From contig JAEEZZ010000039.1 in the NCBI GenBank assembly GCA_016292255.1, positions 1-63,527 on the forward strand: a DNA stretch of 63,527 bases. The letters run 5' to 3'. The notes beneath the pieces are model-generated. The model saw only the letters and a list, made by a program, of their open reading frames with translations. It was not told where the DNA came from and did no database searches. The stretch is from Oscillospiraceae bacterium (lineage in GTDB: Bacteria; Bacillota; Clostridia; Oscillospirales; Oscillospiraceae). A program made the translations under genes and the position numbers. Shown piece by piece: positions 16,677 through 26,934 of the stretch. Position 1 is the stretch's first letter. Each line of letters begins with the position of its first letter.

Positions 16677-18950
16677 CTATTCCGTCATTCCCCGCAGGAA
16701 GCGTCCTGTTTTCGACGCCTCGCAGTCCAGAAGGGCCGCCGGGGTGCCTTCAAAGATCACGCTGCCGCCGTCGGTCCCCCCGCCCGGGCCTAGGTCGATG
16801 ACCCAGTCCGCCTTGGCGATCAGCTCCATGCTCTGCTCCACCATGACCACGGTGTTCCCCCTGTCCACCAGACCCCGCAGCAGGGCCAGCAGCATGGCGA
16901 TATCGCTGACGTGGAGGCCGGTGCTGGGCTCGTCCAGCACGTAGATCTGCCCCTGGCGGTGCAGCTCGCTGGCCAGCTTGACCCGCTGGATCTCGCCGCC
17001 GGAAAGGGTGCTGGTGGGCTGGCCCAGGGTCAGATAGTCCAGGCCCACGTCCATCATGGCCTGGAGTCGGGCGCGGATCTTCTCATTTTCGAAGAAGGCG
17101 CAGGCCTCCGCGATGGTCAGATCCATCACCTGCTCGATGTTCAGCCCCCGGTAGCGGTAGGAAAGGGCCGTGGGGTTGTAGCGGTGGCCGCCGCATTCCT
17201 CGCAGGTCACCGTCACGGGCTCGGCAAAGGCCATCTCATAGCTGATCTGCCCGGTGCCCCGGCAAATGGGACAGCCGCCGTCGGAGTTGAAGGAGAACCA
17301 ACTGGCCCCCACGCCGTTTTCCTTGGCAAAGACCTTGCGGATCTCGTCCATAACGCCGGTGTAGGTGGCAGGGGTGGAGCGGATGGAGGTGCCGATGGGC
17401 TTCTGGTCGATCACAATGGCCTCGGGGTAGGCCTCCGGGAAGGCGTAGCGCATGAGAGAGCTTTTTCCGCTGCCTGCCACGCCGGTCACAGCGGTGAGGA
17501 TCCCCTTGGGGACGGTCACGTTGACGTGCTTGAGGTTGTGGCAGCAGGCGTCCCGGATGGGGTAGCCCTCCGTCCAGGGCAGGGGATCCCGGTTCAGGGT
17601 GATGGACTGGCGCATGGCCCGGGCTGTGGGGGTGTCGGCTGCTTTCAGTTCCCCGAGGCTGCCGGCAAAGATCAGCTGGCCGCCCTTGCTTCCTGCGCCG
17701 GGGCCCAGCTCCAGAATGTGATCCGCCAGGGCGATCATCTGGCGGGAGTGCTCCACCACCAGCACATTGTTGTGCTTTTCCCGGAGCTCACAGAGCATTT
17801 TGCCGATGCGCTCCGCGTCCGCAGGGTGCAGTCCGGCGGTGGGCTCGTCGAAGATATAGGTGATGTTGTTGAGGTAAGCACCCAGATTCCGCACGATCTT
17901 GATGCGCTGGGCCTCGCCGCCGGAGAGAGTCTCCGTCTTGCGGGAGAGGGAGAGATAGCCGATGCCCACGTCCGTCATGCGCTGGAGATAGGCGGCGATC
18001 TGCCGGGCCAGCGCGCTCCCTCTGGGATCGTCAATGGTACGCAGAAAGGCCAGCAGCTCGGCTGCGGTCATGTCCATGCACTCCACGATGTTTTTTCCGT
18101 TGATCCGGGAGGCCAGGGCCTTGGGGTTCAGCCCGGAGCCGCCGCAAGTTTTGCAGAAGCCCCGGCGTACGTGGGTCAGGATCTCCTCCTGCAGGCTCTT
18201 TTTCAGCTTGGTGATGTCTTTTTTCATATACAGGCGCTCAAAGCGGGGGTACACGCCCTCGTAGGGCAGGTAGTCCATGCGCCCGATGTTGTTGCATTTG
18301 AACTCTACCGTCAGCGGCTCGTCGCTGCCGTAGGCCAGCAGCTTCCATTCCTCCGGGCTGAAGTCCCGGAGCTTTTTGTAGGGATCCAGCCGGGGATTGT
18401 TCTGATAGTAGACCGTCTGCCAGCCGGAGGAAAACTGGCTGAATTGGATGGCCCCCTCCGCGAGGGTCTTGTCCGGGTCGAACATACTCTCCTTGATCAG
18501 CTCTGTCTGTTCGCCCAGGCCGGTGCAGTCCGGGCACATCCCGGCGGGGTGGTTGAAGGAGTAGGCCATGGAGCCTCCTGCGCTGGGCTGGCCCACTCGG
18601 GAGAAGAGCAGACGCAGCAGGGGTGCCACGTCCACGGCAGTGCCCACGGTGGAGCGGGAGCTGGAGCCGATGGGGTGCTGATCCACCACGATGGCGGGGG
18701 TCAGATTGCGGATCTCGTCCACCTTGGGCCGGTCATAGTGGGGCATTTTGTTCCGCAGGAACAGGGGATAGCTCTGCTGCCATTCCCGTTCCGATTCCAC
18801 AGCCACCGTGTCAAAGGCCAGGGAGCTCTTGCCGGAGCCGGAGACCCCGGCAAAGACCACCAGCTTCCCCTTGGGAATGGTCACATTGATGTGCTTGAGG
18901 TTGTTTTCGGCAGCGCCGAGGATTTCAATGTCGTCCGGATTACGGTTCAT
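16677..18950 (-). CDS. UvrA-like ABC ATPase (short, UvrA2-type)
   Basis: The protein has 757 residues, against about 940 for canonical UvrA. Two ABC ATPase halves are visible: Walker A GVSGSGKSS near 35 and GVAGSGKSS near 490, with signature motifs LSGGEAQR and LSGGEIQR. Zinc-finger CxxC pairs remain (CKTCGGSG; CPICRGTG...CEECGG). The shortening fits UvrA paralogues that lack the UvrB-interaction region. These are often linked to drug self-resistance or unusual DNA lesions rather than standard excision repair, and no uvrB or uvrC is nearby. A GGGAGGAG ribosome site precedes the ATG at 18950. Promoter at 19001-19029. Confidence 0.88.
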   Translation of the reverse strand: MNRNPDDIEILGAAENNLKHINVTIPKGKLVVFAGVSGSGKSSLAFDTVAVESEREWQQSYPLFLRNKMPHYDRPKVDEIRNLTPAIVVDQHPIGSSSRSTVGTAVDVAPLLRLLFSRVGQPSAGGSMAYSFNHPAGMCPDCTGLGEQTELIKESMFDPDKTLAEGAIQFSQFSSGWQTVYYQNNPRLDPYKKLRDFSPEEWKLLAYGSDEPLTVEFKCNNIGRMDYLPYEGVYPRFERLYMKKDITKLKKSLQEEILTHVRRGFCKTCGGSGLNPKALASRINGKNIVECMDMTAAELLAFLRTIDDPRGSALARQIAAYLQRMTDVGIGYLSLSRKTETLSGGEAQRIKIVRNLGAYLNNITYIFDEPTAGLHPADAERIGKMLCELREKHNNVLVVEHSRQMIALADHILELGPGAGSKGGQLIFAGSLGELKAADTPTARAMRQSITLNRDPLPWTEGYPIRDACCHNLKHVNVTVPKGILTAVTGVAGSGKSSLMRYAFPEAYPEAIVIDQKPIGTSIRSTPATYTGVMDEIRKVFAKENGVGASWFSFNSDGGCPICRGTGQISYEMAFAEPVTVTCEECGGHRYNPTALSYRYRGLNIEQVMDLTIAEACAFFENEKIRARLQAMMDVGLDYLTLGQPTSTLSGGEIQRVKLASELHRQGQIYVLDEPSTGLHVSDIAMLLALLRGLVDRGNTVVMVEQSMELIAKADWVIDLGPGGGTDGGSVIFEGTPAALLDCEASKTGRFLRGMTE

Positions 18951-19000
18951 CGCAAAGCTCCTCCCGGTGTATGTACAATTTGGTATGCGGCATTTCCCCC

Positions 19001-19029
19001 ATTCTACACCAGAACCCGCAACAATGCAA
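19001..19029 (-). promoter_or_regulatory. Promoter for the UvrA-like gene
   Basis: Read on the minus strand: TTGCAT (19029-19024), 17 bp, TAGAAT (19006-19001). It is divergent from the HAD-gene promoter at 19072. Confidence 0.6.
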
Positions 19030-19071
19030 GCGTTGGTACACTGATCTACATAAAATCACGGCGGAATGCCC

Positions 19072-19100
19072 TTGTATTGCGTCGTGAAAGAGAATATAAT
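19072..19100 (+). promoter_or_regulatory. Promoter for the HAD phosphatase gene
   Basis: TTGTAT (19072-19077), 17 bp, TATAAT (19095-19100). The ribosome site TTGGAGG follows before ATG 19133. Confidence 0.65.
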
Positions 19101-19132
19101 AAAACCGAACAATGTTTGGAGGTATACATCCC

Positions 19133-19831
19133 ATGATAAATACGATCCTTTGGGACGTGGACGGGACGCTGCTGGATTTTGACGCCGCGGAACGGGCTGC
19201 GATCACCACCCTGTTTGCAGAATTCCGCCTGGGAGAATGCACGGAGCAGATGCTTGCCCGGTATTCCGTCATTAACGTCGGCTTCTGGCAGCGGCTGGAA
19301 CGGGGAGAGCTGACCAAGCCCCAGATCCTGGTGGGCCGGTTTCAGCAGTTTTTCAGTGAGTTCTGCCTTGACGTAAGCCTGGCCCCGGCCTTCAATGAGC
19401 GCTATCAGCTGACCCTGGGGGATACCATCGTCCTTCGGGACGACTGTCTGGAGCTGATCCGATCCCTGAAAGGAAAGCTGCGGCAGTACGTGGTATCCAA
19501 CGGAACCATAGCGGCCCAGACCAAGAAGCTGGAACGCTCCGGCCTGGGCGCGCTGATGGACGGGGTCTTTCTGTCCGAACAGATCGGCGTGGAAAAGCCC
19601 AATCCTGCCTATTTTGAACGGGTGTTTGAAGTGATCCGCCCGGAGGCCCTGTCCTCGGTGCTGATCGTGGGAGACTCCCTCACCAGCGACATCCGGGGCG
19701 GCATGAACGCGGGGATCCGGACCTGCTGGTATAACCCCAAGCACCAGCCCCTCCCGGCGGGCTACCGGGTGGATCATACGATCTCCGACCTGCGGCAGAT
19801 CCCGGCGGTGATCGCAGCCTCCTGTCGGTAA
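19133..19831 (+). CDS. HAD family hydrolase (YjjG-like nucleotidase)
   Basis: The 232-residue haloacid-dehalogenase phosphatase has the nucleophile motif DVDGTLLDFD at the N-terminus, a Ser/Thr motif (VVSNG), a conserved Lys (EKPNPAYF) and acidic motif GDSLTSD. The DFDAAE start and the overall length resemble YjjG/YfnB-type nucleoside 5'-phosphatases, which clear non-canonical pyrimidine nucleotides; this is family inference. ATG 19133 follows TTGGAGG by 11 bp. An in-frame ATG at 19112 lies upstream of that ribosome site and is unlikely to be used. It is transcribed divergently from the UvrA-like gene. Confidence 0.88.
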   Translation: MINTILWDVDGTLLDFDAAERAAITTLFAEFRLGECTEQMLARYSVINVGFWQRLERGELTKPQILVGRFQQFFSEFCLDVSLAPAFNERYQLTLGDTIVLRDDCLELIRSLKGKLRQYVVSNGTIAAQTKKLERSGLGALMDGVFLSEQIGVEKPNPAYFERVFEVIRPEALSSVLIVGDSLTSDIRGGMNAGIRTCWYNPKHQPLPAGYRVDHTISDLRQIPAVIAASCR

Positions 19832-19840
19832 GGTTTTCCG

Positions 19841-21829
19841 TCAGTTTTTCCGGCGACGGTCATTTCCGCCGCCCATGCCGCCCATGGTGCTGAGCTGGAG
19901 CCCGGAGGCGTCCACTTTGGCGGCGCTGTCCTGCTGGTCGGTCTGGGTGGCCAGATCTCCGTCCAACTGCTTGCGGATGCTCTGGGCCCGGAGCAGGCAG
20001 AACTGCTTCAGGGTCTGCACGCCTTGGTCGAACTCCTCCACGGAGTAGAACGCGGTGGGATCCTTTTCCACATAGGGGCGCAGCAGCTCCGTCAGCTGAT
20101 CCAGCTCCGCCTCGAAGACGCCGCTTTCAAAATAGCCGCTGATCAGCTCCTCCATGGTGTCGTGATACTGTTCCAGATACGCTTCGTCGGCGGGGATCCA
20201 GGCCCACATGGGGCGGTTTTCCTCCGTGGTGCCGGAAAGGGGCGTGTCAATGCCGGTGTTGAGCAGGGAAGCGGCGTTGCTGCCGCCCTCTGCTTCTCCA
20301 AAGCCCCCGCCCATGCCGCCGCTGAAGCCGCCGAAGGCCAGATTGTAGTCCCAAGGCAGCATGGAGAGCTTTCCGTCGCGCTCATAGAGATAGTAGTTGT
20401 GCAGTATACTGCCGGTGTAGCTGTCGTAGTTCAGAACGAAGTTGTGGGCCGCGAAGTAGCGGATCACCTCGTCGGTGTCCAGCGCCTCCGCCGCGTTGCC
20501 CTCCGAGAGGGCCTTCAACGCGGCAATCACCCGTTCCGCTGCCCCCTCGTCCATGTCGGTCTCGTCGTTGTCGAAGATGTCGGCGTAACTGGAGGTGTCG
20601 TCGTCCGTGTAGCGCAGATCCGCGCCCTTGGCGTTGCTGCCGAAGCCCATGCCCCCGGGGCCGCCGGGCATTTGACCGGGGGTAAAGCCGTCCGGAGGCG
20701 TTCCCGGGGTCGAGCCGTCGGGCATTTGTCCGGGAGTGAAGCCCTCCGGGGGCGTTCCGGGGTTAGAGCCGTCGGGAGCTGTTCCGGGGTTAGAGCCGTC
20801 GGGCGTTGTAGAGCTTGTACCGCTGCCCGGGGTGGGACTTGCCACCCCGTCCGGCGGGGTCTGTGTCCCGTTTTCGCCGTTCTGCCCGGGGAAGCCGGGG
20901 TTCTGCCCGTTTCCTCCGGGGAAGCCGCCCTGTCCCTGCCCGTTGCCGCCGGGGAAGCCGCCTTGACCGGCCTGTCCGGAGAAGTTACCCTGTCCGGGGA
21001 AGTCGCCTTGACCTTCACCATTCCCGCCGGGGCCGCCTTTTCCGTCGGCCATCTGATCCAGCTCCTCGGTCTCCGGCTTGTAGAGCACGCCTTCGCCGTC
21101 CTGGGTTCGCTCGAGCCAGGCCTCACTGACGTCCTCGATGGCGATGTAGAGGCCGTGATCCTCGCCGTTGATCCGCAGCCAGACGAAGCTGACCAGGGGA
21201 GCGTCCACTCCCAGCTGCCGGAACAGCCTGTAGCTGAGCCAGTCCTTCAGATAGGTGCTGTCGGCGTAGAGGTTGTTGAGGCTGAGCTTGTTCAGCCCGT
21301 GGTAGCTCTGGCTCTTGTTGTATTTGCCGAAGTTGAGCTTGAAGCTGTAACGGTCACTGTCCTGGTCGCTTGCCACGGAGGAGAGGCTGGTGTTGCCCTT
21401 GGTGGCAAAGGATACCTCCTCCAGGGTCTCCCCGTCGATGGTGACGCTGGTTTTGTATTTCGTCTTTTCCAGAGGGTTCGCCCGCAGATCGTCCCAGTCC
21501 TCCTGGGAGATGGTGACGTCGATGCTGTGGACGCGGTCAATGCTGAACAGGCCGTTGTAGACGCTGTCCGCGTCCTGCCCACTCCGGGTAGAGGACTGCC
21601 CGGCCTGGGTCGTGTCTGGTGCGTTTTGGGCCGTGTTTTCCGTCACCTGGCCGGACGCTTCGCTTTCGCCCTGGGCCGGATCGGAGCCTGCCGCTTCGCT
21701 GTTCCGGGCGCTCCGGTTCGGGTTGTCGCCCTGTCCCCCATTGTCGGAGCCCTTTCCGCAGGCAGTCAGAGACAGCAGCAGCGTGAGGATCAGACAGGCA
21801 GCCAGCAGCCGCCGATTGTTTCGTTTCAT
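19841..21829 (-). CDS. CotH kinase family lipoprotein with Gly/Pro-rich repeats
   Basis: The protein has 662 residues. A lipoprotein signal (LLLSLTAC) predicts membrane anchoring outside the cell. A CotH-type region follows (KLSLNNLYAD...LKDWLSYRLFRQLG; later LSMLPWDYNLAFGGF), as in bacterial spore-coat kinase CotH and its secreted relatives. Between these lie about 130 low-complexity residues made of GQGGFPGGNG-like and TPPDGFTPGQMPDGS-like units. CotH in Bacillus phosphorylates coat proteins on Ser; activity outside the cell needs an ATP source, so catalysis here is uncertain. I start at 21829 because GGAGGG lies 7 bp upstream; an in-frame ATG at 21844 precedes that site. Confidence 0.85.
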   Translation of the reverse strand: MKRNNRRLLAACLILTLLLSLTACGKGSDNGGQGDNPNRSARNSEAAGSDPAQGESEASGQVTENTAQNAPDTTQAGQSSTRSGQDADSVYNGLFSIDRVHSIDVTISQEDWDDLRANPLEKTKYKTSVTIDGETLEEVSFATKGNTSLSSVASDQDSDRYSFKLNFGKYNKSQSYHGLNKLSLNNLYADSTYLKDWLSYRLFRQLGVDAPLVSFVWLRINGEDHGLYIAIEDVSEAWLERTQDGEGVLYKPETEELDQMADGKGGPGGNGEGQGDFPGQGNFSGQAGQGGFPGGNGQGQGGFPGGNGQNPGFPGQNGENGTQTPPDGVASPTPGSGTSSTTPDGSNPGTAPDGSNPGTPPEGFTPGQMPDGSTPGTPPDGFTPGQMPGGPGGMGFGSNAKGADLRYTDDDTSSYADIFDNDETDMDEGAAERVIAALKALSEGNAAEALDTDEVIRYFAAHNFVLNYDSYTGSILHNYYLYERDGKLSMLPWDYNLAFGGFSGGMGGGFGEAEGGSNAASLLNTGIDTPLSGTTEENRPMWAWIPADEAYLEQYHDTMEELISGYFESGVFEAELDQLTELLRPYVEKDPTAFYSVEEFDQGVQTLKQFCLLRAQSIRKQLDGDLATQTDQQDSAAKVDASGLQLSTMGGMGGGNDRRRKN

Positions 21830-21864
21830 GGTAATCCCTCCCATTTCGCTTTTCTGGGCCTATC

Positions 21865-21893
21865 ATAATACGGCAACCTTAGGGATACCTTAA
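21865..21893 (-). promoter_or_regulatory. Possible promoter for the CotH gene
   Basis: Minus strand: TTAAGG (21893-21888), 17 bp, TATTAT (21870-21865). The -35 box is poor. Confidence 0.35.
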
Positions 21894-21902
21894 TCAGAGC
21901 CC

Positions 21903-22112
21903 GTAGGGGGCGGCGCCATCGACGCCCCGGTCCCCGTTCGCACAGAGTCCGTAGGGAGCGATGCCCACATCGCTCCTTTTACCCGTCTGTACAACGCCCC
22001 GAGGACGGATGTGGGCATCCGGCGCTACAGTAGGGTGCGTCAGGGAAATGGCCGGCTAATAGGCGGCGCTACAGTAGGGTGCGTTGGGAACGCGGACGGC
22101 AGAGTGCCGTCC
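21903..22112. repeat. Cluster of GTAGGG-type palindromes downstream of groEL
   Basis: This gene-free gap between the CotH start and the groEL stop (21830-22235) holds four palindromes. They are GGGGCG/CGCCCC (21907-21928), GGAGCGATG-CCCA-CATCGCTCC (21955-21976), CGGATG-TGGG-CATCCG (22006-22021) and GGACGGCA-GAG-TGCCGTCC (22094-22112). A 20-bp direct repeat GGCGCTACAGTAGGGTGCGT occurs at 22021-22040 and 22065-22084. No open frame here has coding character. Confidence 0.75.
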
Positions 22113-22128
22113 CTACGGGCGTATAACG

Positions 22129-22161
22129 AAAACCACACCGCTGAACGGATCAACGGTGTGG
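22129..22161 (-). terminator. groESL terminator
   Basis: Read on the minus strand, an 8-bp stem CCACACCG (22161-22154) / CGGTGTGG (22140-22133) is followed by TTTTCG. It lies about 75 bp after the groEL stop. Confidence 0.7.
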
Positions 22162-22172
22162 CTTCTTTTATG

Positions 22173-22232
22173 ACAGTTTACAGTTTCAAGTCACTTATAA
22201 CTTGTTACCTATTACCTATTACCTATTACTTG
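22173..22232. repeat. 7-bp tandem arrays after groEL
   Basis: TTACCTA is repeated three times plus one variant (22205-22232), ending three bases from the groEL stop. Read with groEL it is TAGGTAA. A second 7-mer, ACAGTTT x2, lies at 22173-22186. Confidence 0.75.
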
Positions 22233-22235
22233 TCA

Positions 22236-23888
<1,653 letters not shown>

Positions 23889-23899
23889 TCAGCCTCCTG

Positions 23900-24184
23900 T
23901 TATTCTACGATAGCCAGAATGTCGCTCTGGCGGACGATGGAATAGTCAACGCCGTCCAGCTTGACCTCGGTGCCGGCGTACTTGGCCACGACGACCTTAT
24001 TGCCGGGCTTGACGACCATGGCGACCTCTTTGCCGTCCACGATCCCGCCGGGGCCGACAGCGACCACTTCGGAGATAACGGGCTTCTCCTTGTTGGCGGT
24101 GGAGAGGATGATACCGGACTTGGTGGTTTCTTCGGCCTCCGTTGCTTTCAGCAGCACACGGTCAGCCAAGGGCTTTAACTTCAT
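23900..24184 (-). CDS. groS: Co-chaperonin GroES (10 kDa)
   Basis: The 94-residue protein begins MKLKPLADRVLLK and contains the mobile loop (EETTKSGIILS) that binds GroEL and the roof loop GPGG. It caps the GroEL ring during folding. It is the first gene of the groES-groEL operon, preceded by AAGGAGGC on the minus strand and a CIRCE-controlled strong promoter, so heat-shock regulation by HrcA is expected. Confidence 0.99.
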   Translation of the reverse strand: MKLKPLADRVLLKATEAEETTKSGIILSTANKEKPVISEVVAVGPGGIVDGKEVAMVVKPGNKVVVAKYAGTEVKLDGVDYSIVRQSDILAIVE

Positions 24185-24223
24185 AGGAATGCCTCCTTAA
24201 AATTATTTACGAGTTTCAGTAGC

Positions 24224-24240
24224 GGCGCACAGCGTGCGCC
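24224..24240. repeat. Palindromic element in the groES leader
   Basis: GGCGCAC (24224-24230), AGC, GTGCGCC (24234-24240), next to CAGTAGC. It is a variant of the element at 16639. It lies in the groES 5' leader, between CIRCE and the start codon. Confidence 0.65.
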
Positions 24241-24262
24241 ACGGGAAAGTGCCGGGAAACGC

Positions 24263-24301
24263 AATAGCTTAGCACTCTGCATTTCTGAGTGCTAAGCTAT
24301 T
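24263..24301 (-). promoter_or_regulatory. CIRCE operator (HrcA site) of groESL
   Basis: TTAGCACTC (24269-24277), 9-nt spacer, GAGTGCTAA (24287-24295) is an exact match to the CIRCE consensus. The symmetry extends outward (AATAGC / GCTATT) to 15-bp arms. It directly follows the -10 box. Confidence 0.97.
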
Positions 24302-24326
24302 ATATCATGTTTGTTGCATTTGTCAA
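24299..24326 (-). promoter_or_regulatory. groESL promoter
   Basis: Minus strand: TTGACA (24326-24321), 16 bp, TATAAT (24304-24299). Both boxes are consensus. Confidence 0.9.
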
Positions 24327-24398
24327 CTGTTCTTTTGTGAATTTTTTGTTTCATGGAACAGCGTGGGGCAGAGCGTCCCCTACGGGGGAGGGGGGTGC

Positions 24399-24446
24399 GG
24401 AGCGATGTGGGCATCGCTCCCTACGGGGACGAGTTATGCTCGCCCC
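24399..24446. repeat. Two palindromes between groES and the ABC exporter
   Basis: GGAGCGATG-TGGG-CATCGCTCC (24399-24420) followed by CTAC is the inverted copy of the element at 21955. GGGGACGAG-TTATG-CTCGCCCC (24425-24446) runs up to the last base of the exporter stop codon. They may act as its 3' hairpins. Confidence 0.7.
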
Positions 24447-26287
24447 TAGGGCTGCTTTGCAGATTCGATCTCCAGGATGGTGCGGAACTGGGTCTCGTAC
24501 AGCTCCCGGTAGACGCCGTTTTGGGTGAGGAGGCTTTCGTGGGTGCCGGATTCGGCGATTTTGCCGTTTTGCACCACCAGGATCCGGTCGGCCTTGAGGA
24601 TGGTGGAAAGGCGGTGGGCGATGACGATGCTGGTCCGACCTTGCATCAGGTGCTCCAGAGCCTCCTGGATGGCGTTCTCCGAGATGGAATCCAAGGCGGA
24701 GGTGGCCTCGTCCAGGATCAGAATGCTGGGATCCTTCAAAATCACCCGGGCGATAGACAGCCGCTGCTTCTCGCCGCCGGAGAGCTTCAGCCCCCGGTTG
24801 CCCACCAGGGTCTCATAGCCCTCGGGCTGGGCGGCGATATAGCTGTGGATGTTGGCGATTTTACAGGCGTTTTCCAGCTCCTCGTCTGTGGCGTCCGGCT
24901 TGGCGTAGAGCAGATTCTCCCGGATGGTGCCGTTGAAGAGATAGCTCTCCTGGGTCACCATTCCGATGTTGGAGCGCAGGTATTTGAGATCCATATCCCG
25001 CACGTCCACGCCGCCTACCGTCACCCGGCCGCCCTGCACGTCGTAGAGCCGCGGAATCAGATTCACCACCGTGGACTTGCCGGAGCCGGATGGCCCCACG
25101 ATGGCGTACATCTTCCCGGCGGGGACTGTGAAGTCAATGTCGGTCAGCAGAGGCTTTTCCGGGTCGTAGGAGAAGGCCACGTGCTCGCAGCGGATATCGG
25201 CGTGCTTCATATCGGGCTTCTTCCCGTTGTCCTTGCAGACGATGGGGTTCTCCATGTCGAAGTAGTCGAAGATCCGGGTGAACAGGGCCAGGGAACGGGT
25301 GAAATCCACCTGGATGTTCAGCAGACTCTGCACCGGCCGGTAGAGCCGGTTGATCAGAGCTACCGTGGCGGTGATGGTGCCCACGGTGAGGCTGGTGTCC
25401 GATTTGGCGATGATCAGCCAGCCTCCTGCAAAGTAGATCAGCAGGGGCCCCAGCTGGGTAAACATTCCCATGACCACGCCGAACCACTTGCCGGAGCGCT
25501 GCTCCTTGAGGTGCAGCCTGGTGAGCTCCTCGTTAACCCCCACAAAGCGGGCGTATTCCAGCTCCTCCCGGGCAAAGAGCTTCACCAGCAGGGAGCCGCT
25601 GACGGACAGGGTCTCGTTGATCAGCTGGTTCATCTCGTCGTTTTTGGCCTGGCTCTGGCTCAGCAGCTTCCAGCGGGTATGGCCCACGCTGCGGGTGGGG
25701 AGGATCAGAAGCGGAATGACCACCATCCCCACCAGGGCCAGCTGCCAGCTCATGGTGAACAGGGCAATCAGGGAGGTCACCACCGTGGCCACATTGCTGA
25801 CGATGCTGGACAGGGTGCCGGAGATCACGGAGCTGACCCCGGAGATGTCGGTGTTCATGCGGGTAATGATGTCGCCCTGCCGCTCCGAGGTGAAGAAGGC
25901 GTGGGGCATATGCTGGAGGTGGTCGTACATCTGGTTCTTCATGTCGAAGATGATGCGCTGGGAGATCCAGGCGTTGATGTAGCTCTCCAGCACGCCGATG
26001 ACCTGGGAGACTGTGAGGGTGCCGAAGGCCGCCAGCAGCAGCTGGATCAGCAGCTTCATATTTTTCCCCACCAGGGCTTCGTCCACGATGCGCCCGGTGA
26101 TGATGGAGGGCAGCAGTCCCACCGTGGCGGAGAGCAGGATGGCAAGAAATACCAGAACAAACTGCAGCCAATAGGGCTTCAGATAGGAAAGGATCCGCAC
26201 CAGAAGCGCCTTGCTGAGCTTCGGCTTGTGTTCCTTTTCCTCGTCGGTGAGAAAGCCGCGGGGGCCGAATCCGCCGGGCATAGCCAT
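24446..26287 (-). CDS. ABC exporter, fused permease and ATPase
   Basis: The 613-residue half-transporter has six membrane helices in residues about 30-330 and a C-terminal ATPase. The ATPase carries Walker A GPSGSGKST, signature LSGGEKQR, Walker B LILDEATSALD and switch IAHR. It belongs to the MsbA/LmrA-type lipid and multidrug exporters and should work as a homodimer, because no partner half-transporter is adjacent. A strong ribosome site (AGGAGGTG) precedes the ATG at 26287. The N-terminus is Gly/Pro-rich (MPGGFGPRG), a common form in Clostridia. Substrate unknown. Confidence 0.93.
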   Translation of the reverse strand: MAMPGGFGPRGFLTDEEKEHKPKLSKALLVRILSYLKPYWLQFVLVFLAILLSATVGLLPSIITGRIVDEALVGKNMKLLIQLLLAAFGTLTVSQVIGVLESYINAWISQRIIFDMKNQMYDHLQHMPHAFFTSERQGDIITRMNTDISGVSSVISGTLSSIVSNVATVVTSLIALFTMSWQLALVGMVVIPLLILPTRSVGHTRWKLLSQSQAKNDEMNQLINETLSVSGSLLVKLFAREELEYARFVGVNEELTRLHLKEQRSGKWFGVVMGMFTQLGPLLIYFAGGWLIIAKSDTSLTVGTITATVALINRLYRPVQSLLNIQVDFTRSLALFTRIFDYFDMENPIVCKDNGKKPDMKHADIRCEHVAFSYDPEKPLLTDIDFTVPAGKMYAIVGPSGSGKSTVVNLIPRLYDVQGGRVTVGGVDVRDMDLKYLRSNIGMVTQESYLFNGTIRENLLYAKPDATDEELENACKIANIHSYIAAQPEGYETLVGNRGLKLSGGEKQRLSIARVILKDPSILILDEATSALDSISENAIQEALEHLMQGRTSIVIAHRLSTILKADRILVVQNGKIAESGTHESLLTQNGVYRELYETQFRTILEIESAKQP

Positions 26288-26334
26288 GGGAGCACCTCCT
26301 GTTCTGATCGGGTTCGGAGTTCAAAGCGCGCAGA

Positions 26335-26351
26335 GACGGCGCCCTGCCGTC
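26335..26351. repeat. Short palindrome upstream of the ABC exporter
   Basis: GACGGC (26335-26340), GCCCT, GCCGTC (26346-26351). A degenerate copy of the GGACGGCA element. Confidence 0.55.
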
Positions 26352-26412
26352 CGTTTGTGCGTCCGTGGCTTTATCATATCACAGCGAAATTTGTTTGTAA
26401 ATTGAAAATAGC

Positions 26413-26441
26413 TTGCGTGAAGCGGAGATTTGTGATAAAAT
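26413..26441 (+). promoter_or_regulatory. Promoter for the VanZ-like/radC pair
   Basis: TTGCGT (26413-26418), 17 bp, TAAAAT (26436-26441). Confidence 0.55.
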
Positions 26442-26487
26442 GGTAAAGAAGAGAGAAATAACTATACTGCATCAGGAGGAAGCCGCT

Positions 26488-26934
26488 GTGTCGTTACGCT
26501 GGAAATGCGGGATCGCGTTAACGGTCACGCTGCTTTGGATCGGCTTTATCATGTTCCGATCTGCAAAGCCCGCGTCGGAATCCAACCAGGAGAGCTTGTA
26601 CATCCTGGAGCTTCTGCGGCGGCTCTTTCCCGGAATGACCCATCACTTCGTCCGCAAGCTGGCGCATTTTTCCGAGTATTTCATCCTGGGCGGCCTGCTC
26701 TATGCCTTTTGGCGGCTGTTGAGCAAGGGAAACGTCCTGCTTCCTCTGACGCTGGCCGCCGGGGTGGCCTGCGTGGACGAGCTGCTGATCCAGAGCCATA
26801 CCCCCGGTCGGAGCGGAGAGGCGGGCGACATCCTTCTGGATTTTTTGGGCGCCGCGGCCGAGGTGGGGCTTTTCCTCCTGCTGCGCCGCAGAAAGGAGAG
26901 ACGGAGCCGTGAACGGTGCGGAACAAAAAGCTGA
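26488..26934 (+). CDS. VanZ family membrane protein
   Basis: From GTG 26488, placed by the CAGGAGG ribosome site 8-9 bp upstream, the product has 148 residues. It has about four hydrophobic helices and the VanZ pattern: RKLAHFSEYFILG, then DELLIQSHTPGRSGEAGDILLDFLG. VanZ of enterococci raises teicoplanin resistance by an unclear mechanism, but most family members are of unknown function, so no resistance role should be assumed. Its end overlaps the radC start by 26 bp, so the two are translationally linked. Confidence 0.85.
   Translation: MSLRWKCGIALTVTLLWIGFIMFRSAKPASESNQESLYILELLRRLFPGMTHHFVRKLAHFSEYFILGGLLYAFWRLLSKGNVLLPLTLAAGVACVDELLIQSHTPGRSGEAGDILLDFLGAAAEVGLFLLLRRRKERRSRERCGTKS

Noticed and set aside
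16911-19136. 741-codon plus-strand frame opposite the UvrA-like gene
   Set aside because: It mirrors the real gene's codons; product is low-complexity (Gly/His/Leu/Val-rich) with no motifs, no ribosome site, and the minus strand encodes a full UvrA-like protein.
24353-26446. 697-codon frame antisense to the ABC exporter
   Set aside because: No domains or ribosome site; the exporter on the minus strand has all ABC motifs.
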